Below, piece by piece: positions 56,008 through 64,000 of a stretch of DNA of 64,000 bases. The DNA is from Komarekiella atlantica HA4396-MV6 (GTDB lineage Bacteria > Cyanobacteriota > Cyanobacteriia > Cyanobacteriales > Nostocaceae): NCBI GenBank assembly GCA_019359395.1, contig JAHHHK010000002.1:289559-353558 (forward strand). The letters run 5' to 3'. Each line of letters begins with the position of its first letter. The stretch's first letter is position 1. The notes beneath the pieces are model-generated. The model did no database searches. It was given only the letters and a program-made list of their open reading frames with translations, and was not told where the DNA came from. A program made the translations under genes and the position numbers.

Positions 56008-56961
56008 ATGCGTTCCTACACCTTAATTGCTCCTGCTAAAATCAACTTGTATTTAGAAATCATCGGCGACCGCCCTGATGGCTATCACGAGTTGGCAATG
56101 ATACTCCAAAGTATCGACCTTGCCGATCAAATCGATGTGCGTTCCATCAGCGTGGATACCATTCGCGTTCACTGCAACCATCCACAAGTACCGACAAACA
56201 AAAGTAATTTGGCATACCGAGCAGCAGAACTAATGGCAACGCAATTTCCCGAAGCTTTTAGTAAATATGGGGGTGTAGAAATTATCATCAACAAGCATAT
56301 TCCTGTAGCTGCTGGGTTAGCTGGGGGTTCTACGAATGCCGCAGCTGTTTTAGTGGGGATAGATTTACTATGGAAGTTGGGTCTAACTCAGTCAGAATTA
56401 GAGGAATTGGGAGCAGCTCTCGGCTCAGATGTGCCGTTTTGTGTAGCGGGTGGAACAGCGATCGCTACAGGTAGAGGCGAGCAACTTTCTGCCCTACCAA
56501 GTTTAGATCATATATATATAATATTGGCAAAATACCGCAGTCTGGAAGTCTCCACCGCTTGGGCATACAAAACCTATAGACAACAGTTTGGCAATTCTTA
56601 TATTCGAGATACAGAGAGTTTGACAGCGCGTGCTAATGCAGTTCATTCGGGAGAAATAGTTAAAGCCATTCTGGATAAAGACTCAACAAAAATTGCTCAA
56701 AAACTGCACAATGATTTAGAGCGCGTAGTGTTACCAGCCTATCCCCAAGTCTTGCAACTACGAGAGGTGTTTGCAAATCAAGAAAGTGTTTTAGGAACAA
56801 TGATGTCTGGTTCTGGGCCAACAGTATTTGCTCTTGTAAAATCTGAACAACAAGCACAAGCAGTTAAGCTAAGTTTGAGGGAAGCAATTGCTGACGAGGA
56901 TTTAGAATTGTTTGTTACCCGGATAACTACACATGGAATTCGGGTGGCATCATCAGTTTAA
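56008..56961 (+). CDS. ispE: 4-diphosphocytidyl-2-C-methyl-D-erythritol kinase
   Basis: 317 residues, GHMP kinase of the plastid-type isoprenoid (MEP) pathway. LIAPAKINLYLEIIGDRPDGYH at the N-terminus, ATP loop PVAAGLAGGSTNAAAVLVG, LGSDVPFCVAGGTAIATGRGE, and GTMMSGSGPTVFALV. 58 nt after rsmA and 72 nt before the DUF3082 gene. All signature residues are present. Confidence 0.96.
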   Translation: MRSYTLIAPAKINLYLEIIGDRPDGYHELAMILQSIDLADQIDVRSISVDTIRVHCNHPQVPTNKSNLAYRAAELMATQFPEAFSKYGGVEIIINKHIPVAAGLAGGSTNAAAVLVGIDLLWKLGLTQSELEELGAALGSDVPFCVAGGTAIATGRGEQLSALPSLDHIYIILAKYRSLEVSTAWAYKTYRQQFGNSYIRDTESLTARANAVHSGEIVKAILDKDSTKIAQKLHNDLERVVLPAYPQVLQLREVFANQESVLGTMMSGSGPTVFALVKSEQQAQAVKLSLREAIADEDLELFVTRITTHGIRVASSV

Positions 56962-57033
56962 AGAAAGCTTTATCGTTAATGAAAAATGGGGCAAGAATTA
57001 TCCTCAATAACTCAATCTAAAATCTGAAATACT

Positions 57034-57363
57034 ATGAGTGATCCAAATGTAACTCAACAAACAGAAGCTCAGGTAAAAGTTACAGCGAGTCCTTTACGCT
57101 GCATAACAGGAGCGGCAATTTCTGGAGGAATGAGTTTTGCAGTGTATTCATTGATGATTGCGATCGCTACAAATTTTGCCACCAAACCCATTCATTCAGT
57201 AAATCCATTAGTGGTAAAAATTTCCTCTGCTGTTCGTACTCTGGTTGTCGGCGTGTTTGCCTTAGGATCTGGGGTATTTGGTATAGTAGCTGTTGGTTTG
57301 TTGGCTCTGGGAGTGCAATTATTAGTGCAACAATTGACTAAGCATAAAGATAGTGAAAACTAA
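57034..57363 (+). CDS. DUF3082 membrane protein
   Basis: 109 residues with two hydrophobic helices: AAISGGMSFAVYSLMIAIATNFA (about residues 28-50) and VVGVFALGSGVFGIVAVGLLALGVQLLVQQL (about 72-102), the pattern of DUF3082, found in cyanobacteria and plastids. Third gene of the rsmA-ispE run. Function unknown. Confidence 0.85.
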   Translation: MSDPNVTQQTEAQVKVTASPLRCITGAAISGGMSFAVYSLMIAIATNFATKPIHSVNPLVVKISSAVRTLVVGVFALGSGVFGIVAVGLLALGVQLLVQQLTKHKDSEN

Positions 57364-57413
57364 GTTGTTACGCATTATGACAACTGACACTTTTATTCTG
57401 CTGTCATACAATT

Positions 57414-57444
57414 TGGGGAGCCTACCTTATGCAGTAGCTCCCCA
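57414..57444. terminator. Bidirectional hairpin between DUF3082 and response regulator
   Basis: TGGGGAGCCTAC pairs with GTAGCTCCCCA around a short loop. Between convergent genes; A/T-rich flanks on both sides. Confidence 0.7.
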
Positions 57445-57476
57445 TGAAAAAATGTGTAATTTGGACGCAAAATAGC

Positions 57477-58364
57477 TTAGTAATTTACTTTTGATGAGCA
57501 ACTTAAAGGTATAAGATTTCCCACCTTACCATGAGTTTTTATGAGTTGTAGCTTTACGTTTCTGGTAGCTTGAAAAAGTTGATGTTGTTTTCTCCACGCC
57601 TTAGGAGATTGTCCATTGTTATGCTGACGAAACTGGCGAGAGAAATGACACGCATTTTTATAGCCCAGTATAGTAGCGATCTGCTCAATTGTCTGGTTAG
57701 TATCTTTAAGTAAAGGACGTGCTGCTGCTATTCGGCGCTTGACAATCCAAACGTTCACAGGTTCTCCTGTTAGTTCTTTGACTCGGTTAGTTAAGTAAGC
57801 AGATGAATAACCAACTGCCTTAGCTACATCAGACAAAGTAATTCCTTGGCGATAGTTATCCTCAATAAAATCGAAAACTGCTTGTAGTTGAGGAACCAAT
57901 GGAAAGATTGACTCAGAGTCTACCGATAAAGGTAATGGTTCAGAGGTTGGATAAGAGTTAGTAGTGTAGCAGTACCTAAGTAAAGCTTGCTTTTCTAATC
58001 GCACAGCGATCGCTCTGAGCAAATCCTCAATAGTAGAAGGTTTAGTAAGATAATCATCTGCTCCCAACTCCATGCCTTTACGAACAGCAGCTTGAGTGTT
58101 GCTACCAGTGAGAAAAATAAAGGGAATAATCGCTGTAACAGGATCTTGACGGAGCGTAGTCAGAACACTATAACCATCCATATCTGGCATCAGAATATCG
58201 CAAATCACCAAGTCGGGTAGATGTTTTTGAGCTTGCTGTATACCAGCAATACCGTTTTCAGCACTTATTGTGTAAAAACCTTGAGCCTCAAGAACGTCTA
58301 AGAAGAGATTGCGGGTGTCGGTGTCATCTTCAATTACTAGGATTGCTTTCGATTCGTGCATCAT
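57477..58364 (-). CDS. Response regulator with AraC-type DNA-binding domain
   Basis: 295 residues. Receiver domain residues 5-125: acidic pocket VIEDDTDT, phospho-acceptor Asp in LVICDILMPDMDG, switch residues FLTGS and Lys in DDYLTKPS. AraC double helix-turn-helix at about 165-270 (GITLSDVAKAVGYSSAYLTNRVKELTGEPVNVWIVKRR, QIATILGYKNACHFSRQFRQHNNGQSPKAWRK). Signal unknown: no histidine kinase is adjacent. ATG at 58364 or 58361. Confidence 0.92.
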   Translation of the reverse strand: MMHESKAILVIEDDTDTRNLFLDVLEAQGFYTISAENGIAGIQQAQKHLPDLVICDILMPDMDGYSVLTTLRQDPVTAIIPFIFLTGSNTQAAVRKGMELGADDYLTKPSTIEDLLRAIAVRLEKQALLRYCYTTNSYPTSEPLPLSVDSESIFPLVPQLQAVFDFIEDNYRQGITLSDVAKAVGYSSAYLTNRVKELTGEPVNVWIVKRRIAAARPLLKDTNQTIEQIATILGYKNACHFSRQFRQHNNGQSPKAWRKQHQLFQATRNVKLQLIKTHGKVGNLIPLSCSSKVNY

Positions 58365-60080
58365 TCTTCCATCACTAGGATTTTTGGCAGGGAATAGTTA
58401 CCAAACTCTGTGCCGAATACTCTTTACAAGACCTGTAAATGTTGAGTTGAAGATATTTATTAACTAACAACTCATAACTCGGTGAACTTTTATTTCACTA
58501 AAACTCGTCACAATTCAGAATTTTTATCACTCCTTGTTAAAACATTAAAGCTATAAGTATTAGTAAACTGATAATTACAGCTTACTAAAAGCTTAATCTC
58601 AATTATTGGTTTGACAAAAATAAATCAGGAAAAAATATTATGATTGTAAAATTCATTTTACCAAAACTATAGCAAAATATTTCACTTTAGTAATATAAAA
58701 AAATATTGGCAAATCATTCAAGATTAATAAACAAAGTTATGATACTTATAAGTAAATACTCAAATATTAAACTTACTCCTAAGGTTTACAATTACTTTTT
58801 ACATCTGTATCCTAGGCATTCACAGATTTACTACTAAATATAAAACATTAGTCAGGATGAAAAATAGTATTAATATTCTGCTCTCAATCAAAATTTATGA
58901 TCATGAAAAACTCATTTATTTTTGAACTTATAACTAAAATAAACAATTAATATCTATTGTTTTTACTCTTGATTCGGCTATGATAGTTTGCCTAATTACC
59001 TTCCAAATAACGACTGTTAAGTGACTTATAATTTTGAGTCACATTTAACTGTGTAATTTTTCTGCATATACATTAACTCAACTTCTAAAAGTTTATTCCA
59101 AAACATATCAAATAAGCTGAAACCATTTACTAATTTTAATTCTGGCTATTCAACCTGTAACTTTTTTTCAACAAAGAGAATAGACATCAATCAAACTTTG
59201 ATTTACACTAACATGATTTTGTCAATTTTAATTTAGATGTATTTGCTTTGAGAGCAGCAAGTTTTGACTCGTAATTGCTCATAAATTTAACTTGTCCTAA
59301 GTTGTTCATTTAGGGATTTAACTACATAATAATATGCCTAGTCATCCTTCATAAGGAATACATTTATTATTAAAGAATTAAGTATATATATTTTGAGTAT
59401 CTACCAAAAGGAGTAGTAAATATTAAAATTAGATGTATTGAGAAATACAATATAAAAAATAGTATAAAGACCGCCTAATTATTCCAAACAATTGCCTAGA
59501 CTGCTATTATTACGATCAGACTTTGAAGAAAAATTGGTTTTTGAGGTTTGATTCAGTATTTCCAATCTATCTGTTTGTTATTTTTGCTATTTAAGGAATA
59601 AAAACTGCTGTATTATTTAATACTCAGTATTAATTACATTAATTAAGTTTAGAAAAACGTATAAATAACAACTATCATTAGATATAAATTGATCAGGTTG
59701 CCTAATTAGACATTGCAGCTATAACAAAATTAAAATAAATGGACGAGTTAATTAACAAATTATTTATTGTAAATATCTTAGACTCTTGATGTTATGTGAT
59801 ACCTCAACTTGTACCTTTATCGTTGATGTAGTCCTTAAATCCTATATACTTATATGTTCTCAAAGACTTGTTCAGAGGACAGCACAATCGCTGAGAATCC
59901 TACGAGGAAAGTTTCATCAACATCTAAATATTGATGATAGCCAAGCCATGTTAATCTCCACTAAAAAACAAATGAAATTTTAAGACCTAAAAAATAGACA
60001 CGTCTATCAAAAAAATGTTCATATCTCTGTTGCTGAAATTCAGTAAGCTTAACGAAGAAGCAGCTTCTGCAATACGGTTT
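58365..60080. other. 2 kb AT-rich gene-free stretch
   Basis: About 2.1 kb (to 60473) with no ORF I can accept: the 65-codon frame at 59786-59983 and its opposite-strand overlap have no recognisable sequence. Composition is strongly AT-rich. The left end should hold the response-regulator promoter, the right end the hetP-like leader. No palindrome of the GGG-N5-CCC HetR type or GTA-N8-TAC NtcA type was found by eye. Confidence 0.5.
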
Positions 60081-60092
60081 ATCTATAAGAGT

Positions 60093-60128
60093 GGGTTTAA
60101 CCAGATATTTATTAGGCTGGTTAAACCC
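60093..60128. terminator. Strong hairpin in the long intergenic region
   Basis: GGGTTTAACCAG (60093-60104) pairs exactly with CTGGTTAAACCC (60117-60128), 12-nt loop. No gene ends near it, so it may end an unannotated transcript or leader. Confidence 0.55.
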
Positions 60129-60473
60129 GCCTCTCCTTAAAATATCAATTGGCAATACCTCTTAATTTTATCGTATGTAAAAGTATATGCTTGTCTAAGC
60201 AGTGTCATTTGTTTTTTAACCTGTGCTATGGTGTCAAAATTTTTTTCATATAGAGTGAATCTGGCTTGATTATCAAGCATTTGCGTTATATTTAGTCGAA
60301 AGACTCTGATAAAATTTCTTATGCTTTGTGATTTACATTACTACCTAATCTTCGGCAGTAATTTGTATATTTCGCTTCATTACAGAAGTAAAATAACTAG
60401 GCAAATTCAGTAAATAAAGGAGAAAATCTGTCAGATGTAGACTAGTTTTAATTTACACAAAAGGGTGCATACT

Positions 60474-60752
60474 ATGACTCAAAATCTTACTGATTACCAA
60501 ACACAAATTGGTAGAAAAATCAATAATGAACAGATTGAGCAAATTGTTAAAGCAATTATTGCAGGAAAGTATTCCTGGGCATGTGTTTTAATCCTGCGTT
60601 TTGTTGGTTATAACCCGATAGACTACATACCTTACCGCACTTATATTCGGTTGCTCAAAAACAACTGCCTAGTTACAAGCTCAAAGCCAAATCAAACTGA
60701 TAGTAAGACGGTAGAGGCGTTTGATCTCAAATCAACTTGGCTTCAACTCTGA
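60474..60752 (+). CDS. HetP-family protein
   Basis: 92 residues from the ATG at 60474, chosen because AAGGG lies 8 nt upstream; a GTG at 60465 overlaps that site. It contains the HetP-family core NEQIEQIVKAIIAGKYSWACVLILRFVGYNPIDYIPYRTYIRLLKNN, with nearly every conserved residue of that motif. HetP and its homologues control commitment of vegetative cells to heterocyst differentiation under HetR. Not beside hetC here, so it is one of the dispersed paralogues. Family identity is firm, specific role unknown. Confidence 0.9.
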   Translation: MTQNLTDYQTQIGRKINNEQIEQIVKAIIAGKYSWACVLILRFVGYNPIDYIPYRTYIRLLKNNCLVTSSKPNQTDSKTVEAFDLKSTWLQL

Positions 60753-60821
60753 AAAATACAAACGTGATGTTATGCCAAGTTGGGAAAGATAATATATTGA
60801 ACTCCCCATCCACAGCAGCTT

Positions 60822-61706
60822 ATGACTTACTCCGCTACTACCCCTAATAGCCGTTTGCAACCTCTTATCAAAGAGATAGTGTGGCAGAAAAGGCATGAAG
60901 TCGCACAGATCCAGCAAGAGATGACTTGGGCTTCTTTTCAACGCCAGGTGACTGCTGCTCCAACCGTGCGAGATTTCTTCACCGCTTTACAACAAAGTCC
61001 TTACCGACCGTGCATTATTGCAGAGGTGAAAAAAGCATCTTTAACTCAAGGAATTATCAGATCAGACTTTGACCCAGTAACGATCGCTAGAGCCTATCAG
61101 CGTGGTGGCGCAACTTGTATTTCTGTGATCACCGATCAGAAATTTTTTCAAGGCAGTTTTGAGAATTTGCGTGCTATCCGCTATCGGGTATCACTACCCC
61201 TATTATGCAAAGACTTCATTTTAGACCCTTGCCAAATTTATTTAGCACGTGCAGCAGGCGCAGATGCAGTGCTGTTGATCGCAGCAATTCTTTCAGATAG
61301 AGAACTCCAAGACTTTTTGGGAATAATTCACTATTTGGGAATGAATGCTTTAGTAGAAGTACATACTTTAGCTGAGTTGGATCGAGTATTAAAGCTTGAT
61401 GACCTACGTTTAGTAGGAATTAACAACCGGAGCTTAGAAGATTTTAGCATCGACATCAGTACCACTCAGCAACTACTAGCAGCTAGGCGATCGCAACTTC
61501 AAAGCTTGGGCATTATGGTCGTTAGTGAATCAGGGCTGTATACACCTGCTGATTTATCTTTTGTCGTTGAGGCTGGTACACAAGCAGTTTTAATAGGAGA
61601 ATCTTTAGTTGAAGAAGACGATTTAGAGCAGGCTGTGCGTAGTTTGCTCAGATTTAATTCTCCAGCTTACAACGACTCCTTCAAAAAAGGAGTAAAAGGA
61701 AGATAG
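60822..61706 (+). CDS. trpC: Indole-3-glycerol-phosphate synthase (divergent paralogue)
   Basis: 294-residue TIM barrel of tryptophan synthesis. Catalytic residues are in place: E and K in IIAEVKKAS, K in PLLCKDFILD, E in LVEVHTL, N in VGINNRSLEDF, E/S in VVSESGL. The phosphate loop normally reading SPS(K/R)G is SLTQG here, with Leu and Gln in place of Pro and Lys/Arg. The active site is otherwise complete, so it may be a second, specialised copy for a secondary-metabolite pathway. It follows the HetP-family gene by 69 nt. Confidence 0.85.
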   Translation: MTYSATTPNSRLQPLIKEIVWQKRHEVAQIQQEMTWASFQRQVTAAPTVRDFFTALQQSPYRPCIIAEVKKASLTQGIIRSDFDPVTIARAYQRGGATCISVITDQKFFQGSFENLRAIRYRVSLPLLCKDFILDPCQIYLARAAGADAVLLIAAILSDRELQDFLGIIHYLGMNALVEVHTLAELDRVLKLDDLRLVGINNRSLEDFSIDISTTQQLLAARRSQLQSLGIMVVSESGLYTPADLSFVVEAGTQAVLIGESLVEEDDLEQAVRSLLRFNSPAYNDSFKKGVKGR

Positions 61707-62288
61707 CTTGGCAAACAGGAGATTTTGCTTCTTCTGTCGAATCATAGCAACTATCTCAATAGTAGTTTCCTTTTAATAAAAATTGATTTACATCAACCAG
61801 GATTGATAGAGCAATTATGAAATTTCAATAACTATAAATCCAACTCTGGGATTTTGACAAAAAACAATAATCTTGTGAGACATAATCAAAGTAATTATGC
61901 CTTATTTTGATATTCAGCTTTTAAGTAGATTTTGTAGCCAATTTAACTCAGCAATTCCTTGTTAAATGAGAACTTTGCTGCAATGTACTAATTTTTGTAA
62001 CTTTCATATCAACCCTAAGAAGATAAAGCTGCTTCGTAATAATACATGCCGTGAGCAATTAATAATTGAGCTAAGCGAATTTTTAATAAATCTCTTTCTT
62101 AGCAACTCAAACACTAATCTAAAAATATATACAGCCAAAACTCTATTAATTATGTCTAAGCAATCAATTCTAAATACTTGATTTGTTTCAGGCAATTTGC
62201 AAGCATCAGAAATAGGGTTAGACGAAACATAGTCTAATCTTACTTGTGATGTAAAAAATGCTTACTTTAGAGCAAAGGAGTCAGCCCA
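61707..62288. other. AT-rich intergenic region
   Basis: About 580 bases with no accepted gene (a 71-codon low-complexity frame at 61966 is rejected). Right end carries the AAAGGAG ribosome site of the peptide precursor. Confidence 0.45.
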
Positions 62289-62528
62289 ATGACTAATGTA
62301 AAAATTTCAGAACTACAATCTGCTGGTTGTGATCTGTTTCGTGATTCCGAAAGCTTTCTTAATGAACTAGCCACTCAAGAAATTCAAAGTATCGAGGGAG
62401 GTAAATATTTTGGAAGCTACGGTTATAGCCATAGTGGAGGCTACAAATATAGCGGAGGCAGCAGCCATAGTGGAGGTTATAGCCATAGTGGAGGCAGCAG
62501 CCATAACTGGAGCTATTTCACATTTTAA
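62289..62528 (+). CDS. Double-glycine-leader peptide precursor with His/Ser/Gly repeat core
   Basis: 79 residues. The leader (1-38) has an ESFLNELATQEIQSIEGG end: conserved hydrophobics and a Gly-Gly cleavage site of C39-peptidase/ABC-exported peptides. The core (39-79) is KYFGSYGYSHSGG... with a 12-residue unit (SHSGGYxxSGGS) twice, then SHNWSYFTF. No cysteines, so no lanthionine bridges; His, Ser and Tyr could be modified or bind metal. AAAGGAG site 8 nt before ATG and a strong terminator downstream make it a single-gene unit. No modifying enzyme or transporter is within the window. Candidate RiPP or exported signal peptide. Confidence 0.75.
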   Translation: MTNVKISELQSAGCDLFRDSESFLNELATQEIQSIEGGKYFGSYGYSHSGGYKYSGGSSHSGGYSHSGGSSHNWSYFTF

Positions 62529-63010
62529 TAATTATCAGTAGTCATTAAATGACACATAAAAGCTAATAGCTTATATTAATTTTCTATAAACTTGTACTTA
62601 AAAGGTAGGAATAAATCTTTCAGCAAGGCAAGGAGTTTTATATTGTATTTTGGTTAAATATTAAGTGCACTGTTATAGATATTGATATTAGTTAAAAAGT
62701 CAGTCGGGAGAGTATATTTGCTCTTCCGTTTTTATGTATATTTTATATTATAATTTATTTATAAACATTAATGCTTTATTAACTTTTTTAGTTTTTATAT
62801 ATTAATTTAAGTTTAAACAACTTGCTTAATAATTTTATAAATAAGTCTTATATACTTTTTGATTAACAGATACTCGTCTAATTGCGCCTGCACACACATG
62901 GATGATTTTATAAATAAAACAAAATACTTATAAACAAAAATATCCCCAGTGTAGGTCAAGGGGATAAATATTAAGATTTACTGTAACTCAACTAAATTAA
63001 GTGGGTTTGC
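62529..63010. other. AT-rich gene-free stretch with two hairpins
   Basis: Carries the terminator at 62705-62733 and a second hairpin ATCCCC/GGGGAT at 62942-62966. No coding frame recognised. Confidence 0.45.
62705..62733 (+). terminator. Terminator of the peptide precursor gene
   Basis: CGGGAGAG and CTCTTCCG pair (one G-T), 8-nt loop, then TTTTTAT. Classic rho-independent form. Confidence 0.75.
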
Positions 63011-63418
63011 TCAAAACTTTTGGCTTTGAGTTGAGTAATCCTTGTGTATGCCTGCTGCCTGGCAAACAATATCCATGGAACCAGCGTCAGCAGTTCCAGG
63101 CTTTGGAAAAATCTCTCGTTCGGTGTGATTATCGCTAGTTAGTCGTCCAGTTGATGTATAAAGAGAAACTCTTTTTGAAAACAATCTACCTTCATTACAG
63201 GAAGCAAAAAGAGTTGTTTTTATTGTTTTATCACCATGCTTGTATAAGAGGATATACTCGGTTCCTTTTATAGATGACAAATCTAGAGTAATTGGATTCC
63301 CATGACTATCTGCGCCCACTTCAATATAAATATAGTTATTAGTTGTCTGAGCGATCGCTGTACCACTAACTGACAATGCGATAACTGCTACTACACTACT
63401 AAATCTCTTCAAAAACAT
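63011..63418 (-). CDS. Small secreted protein of unknown function
   Basis: 135 residues from the ATG at 63418, which starts a textbook signal peptide (FLKRFSSVVAVIALSVSGTAIAQ); the longer frame from 63514 adds 32 non-conserved-looking residues. Mature protein is beta-rich with two cysteines (FASCNEG, DIVCQAAG), which may pair: EVGADSHGNPITLDLSSIKG, LLYKHGDKTIKTTLFASC. Periplasmic. Family not recognised, though such surface-stress proteins are common in Nostoc. Confidence 0.75.
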   Translation of the reverse strand: MFLKRFSSVVAVIALSVSGTAIAQTTNNYIYIEVGADSHGNPITLDLSSIKGTEYILLYKHGDKTIKTTLFASCNEGRLFSKRVSLYTSTGRLTSDNHTEREIFPKPGTADAGSMDIVCQAAGIHKDYSTQSQKF

Positions 63419-63853
63419 AAGTAATAAAGATGTAAACTCTACATCCTTTTTATACTTATTATTATAAGCTTGAGCGCAGTGAAACCACTGTAAATCCAAC
63501 TTTGGGAGATACACGACGATTATATTGACCTATGCCTGTTCTTGCTAACTATATATCTCTAGCTCTGAAAGCTTGTCCAGTATAGTTATAAAGGATGAAT
63601 GAGCGTAGATTGTGTTATAAGAATGCTTACCAAAGCACTCTTAAAAAGCTATATATCCTGATACTTTAAATGGTAAAAATTTTAAAACATAGATATAAAT
63701 ACGTAATTCTGTCTATTTAATAATAATTGAAAATACTGTAAATATATTGATCAATGGAGATTTTTTGTCATCATCGGTTCCAGACAAATTATCAGTAATA
63801 ACAATATTTTTGCAGAAGCTATTCATATCACTTCTAATTTTTAGCTCAACTGA

Positions 63854-64000
63854 TCAGGAGTTATCTCCAGGCATAGTTTTGCGGGTATCAACCAGTAGAG
63901 CAGGGAAATCAGCAATTTTATCAACATATATGTTAGTGAGGGTTGAGATACCACTTAACCGCATAGCCAAGTTGAGAGCTACCCGTTCGCCGCTCAGCAG
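63854..64000 (-). pseudogene. nadC: nadC (quinolinate phosphoribosyltransferase) fragment
   Basis: At the window edge, reading leftward: GERVALNLAMRLSGISTLTNIYVDKIADFPALLVDTRKTMPGDNS then TGA at 63854-63856. The first part is the middle of NadC (ERTALN, LSGIATLT, DTRKTTPG). Stop occurs just after the DTRKTTPG motif, so about 150 residues of the C-terminal barrel are lost. The rest of the frame is outside the window. Confidence 0.7.

Noticed and set aside
59786..60155. Two overlapping frames on opposite strands (65 and 64 codons)
   Set aside because: Low-complexity AT-rich translation, no ribosome site, mutual overlap.
61966..62181. 71-codon plus-strand frame after trpC
   Set aside because: Asn/Lys/Leu-rich by composition only, no ribosome site or family.

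Overview
The window is chromosomal DNA of a filamentous, heterocyst-forming cyanobacterium of the Nostoc/Anabaena type. The evidence is the very frequent HIP1 octamer (GCGATCGC), a HetP-family gene, an orange-carotenoid-protein-like helical carotenoid protein, an FtsH2-type thylakoid protease, cyanobacteria-only families (DUF3082, DUF6335), caspase and Ser/Thr kinase genes, and many short nested palindromic repeats.

Layout. 0-4.5 kb: the 5' part of recQ, a small two-helix membrane protein with a CARF-like sensor domain, a degraded small ORF and a sodium:solute symporter. 4.6-14.4 kb: a run of stress-type genes, mostly on the minus strand: Mn-catalase, cupin, Gfo/Idh/MocA oxidoreductase, Zn alcohol dehydrogenase, secreted peptide, SRPBCC membrane protein, DJ-1/PfpI-ferritin fusion and DUF2267, then DUF6335 and a helical carotenoid protein on the plus strand. 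Together these look like an oxidative/desiccation stress region. Short dispersed repeats have invaded it, one of them in frame inside a coding sequence. 15-29.6 kb: nucleoside phosphorylase, retropepsin-like protease, a second Gfo/Idh/MocA enzyme, an Hsp70-like ATPase with a membrane partner, polysaccharide deacetylase, FtsH, GltX and tRNA-Asp. 29.9-44.2 kb: two tandem paralogous Ser/Thr kinases, a phytase-like esterase, a RecB-like nuclease, a class-V aminotransferase, a glycosyltransferase, YjbQ, Nif3 and a beta-CASP-type metallo-hydrolase.

44.2-54.9 kb is the most accessory part. It holds a 1.5 kb gene-poor stretch ending in a perfect 40-bp palindrome, a plasmid-type ParA/ribbon-helix-helix pair, a lipoprotein, a tyrosine recombinase, two Uma2 nuclease genes (one killed by a single stop codon), and a toxin-antitoxin locus whose VapC is cut off after about 17 residues. 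Next come a RAYT transposon with perfect 30-bp inverted ends and a metacaspase-SUMF1 protein beside a Trypco1-like partner. The C-terminal tail of the caspase protein has the codon pattern of a diversity-generating-retroelement (DGR) variable region. 55-57.4 kb is a housekeeping operon (rsmA, ispE, DUF3082). 57.5-64 kb: an AraC-type response regulator, a 2.1 kb AT-rich gene-free stretch, the HetP-family gene, a divergent indole-glycerol-phosphate synthase, a double-glycine-leader peptide with a His/Ser/Gly repeat core, a secreted protein and a truncated nadC relic.

The best candidates for undescribed biology are the caspase-SUMF1/Trypco1 pair with its putative variable region, the orphan 2TM-CARF protein, the repeat-core RiPP-like precursor, and the ParA/RHH/palindrome/integrase island. 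All functional statements come from motif recognition by eye; no database search was run.
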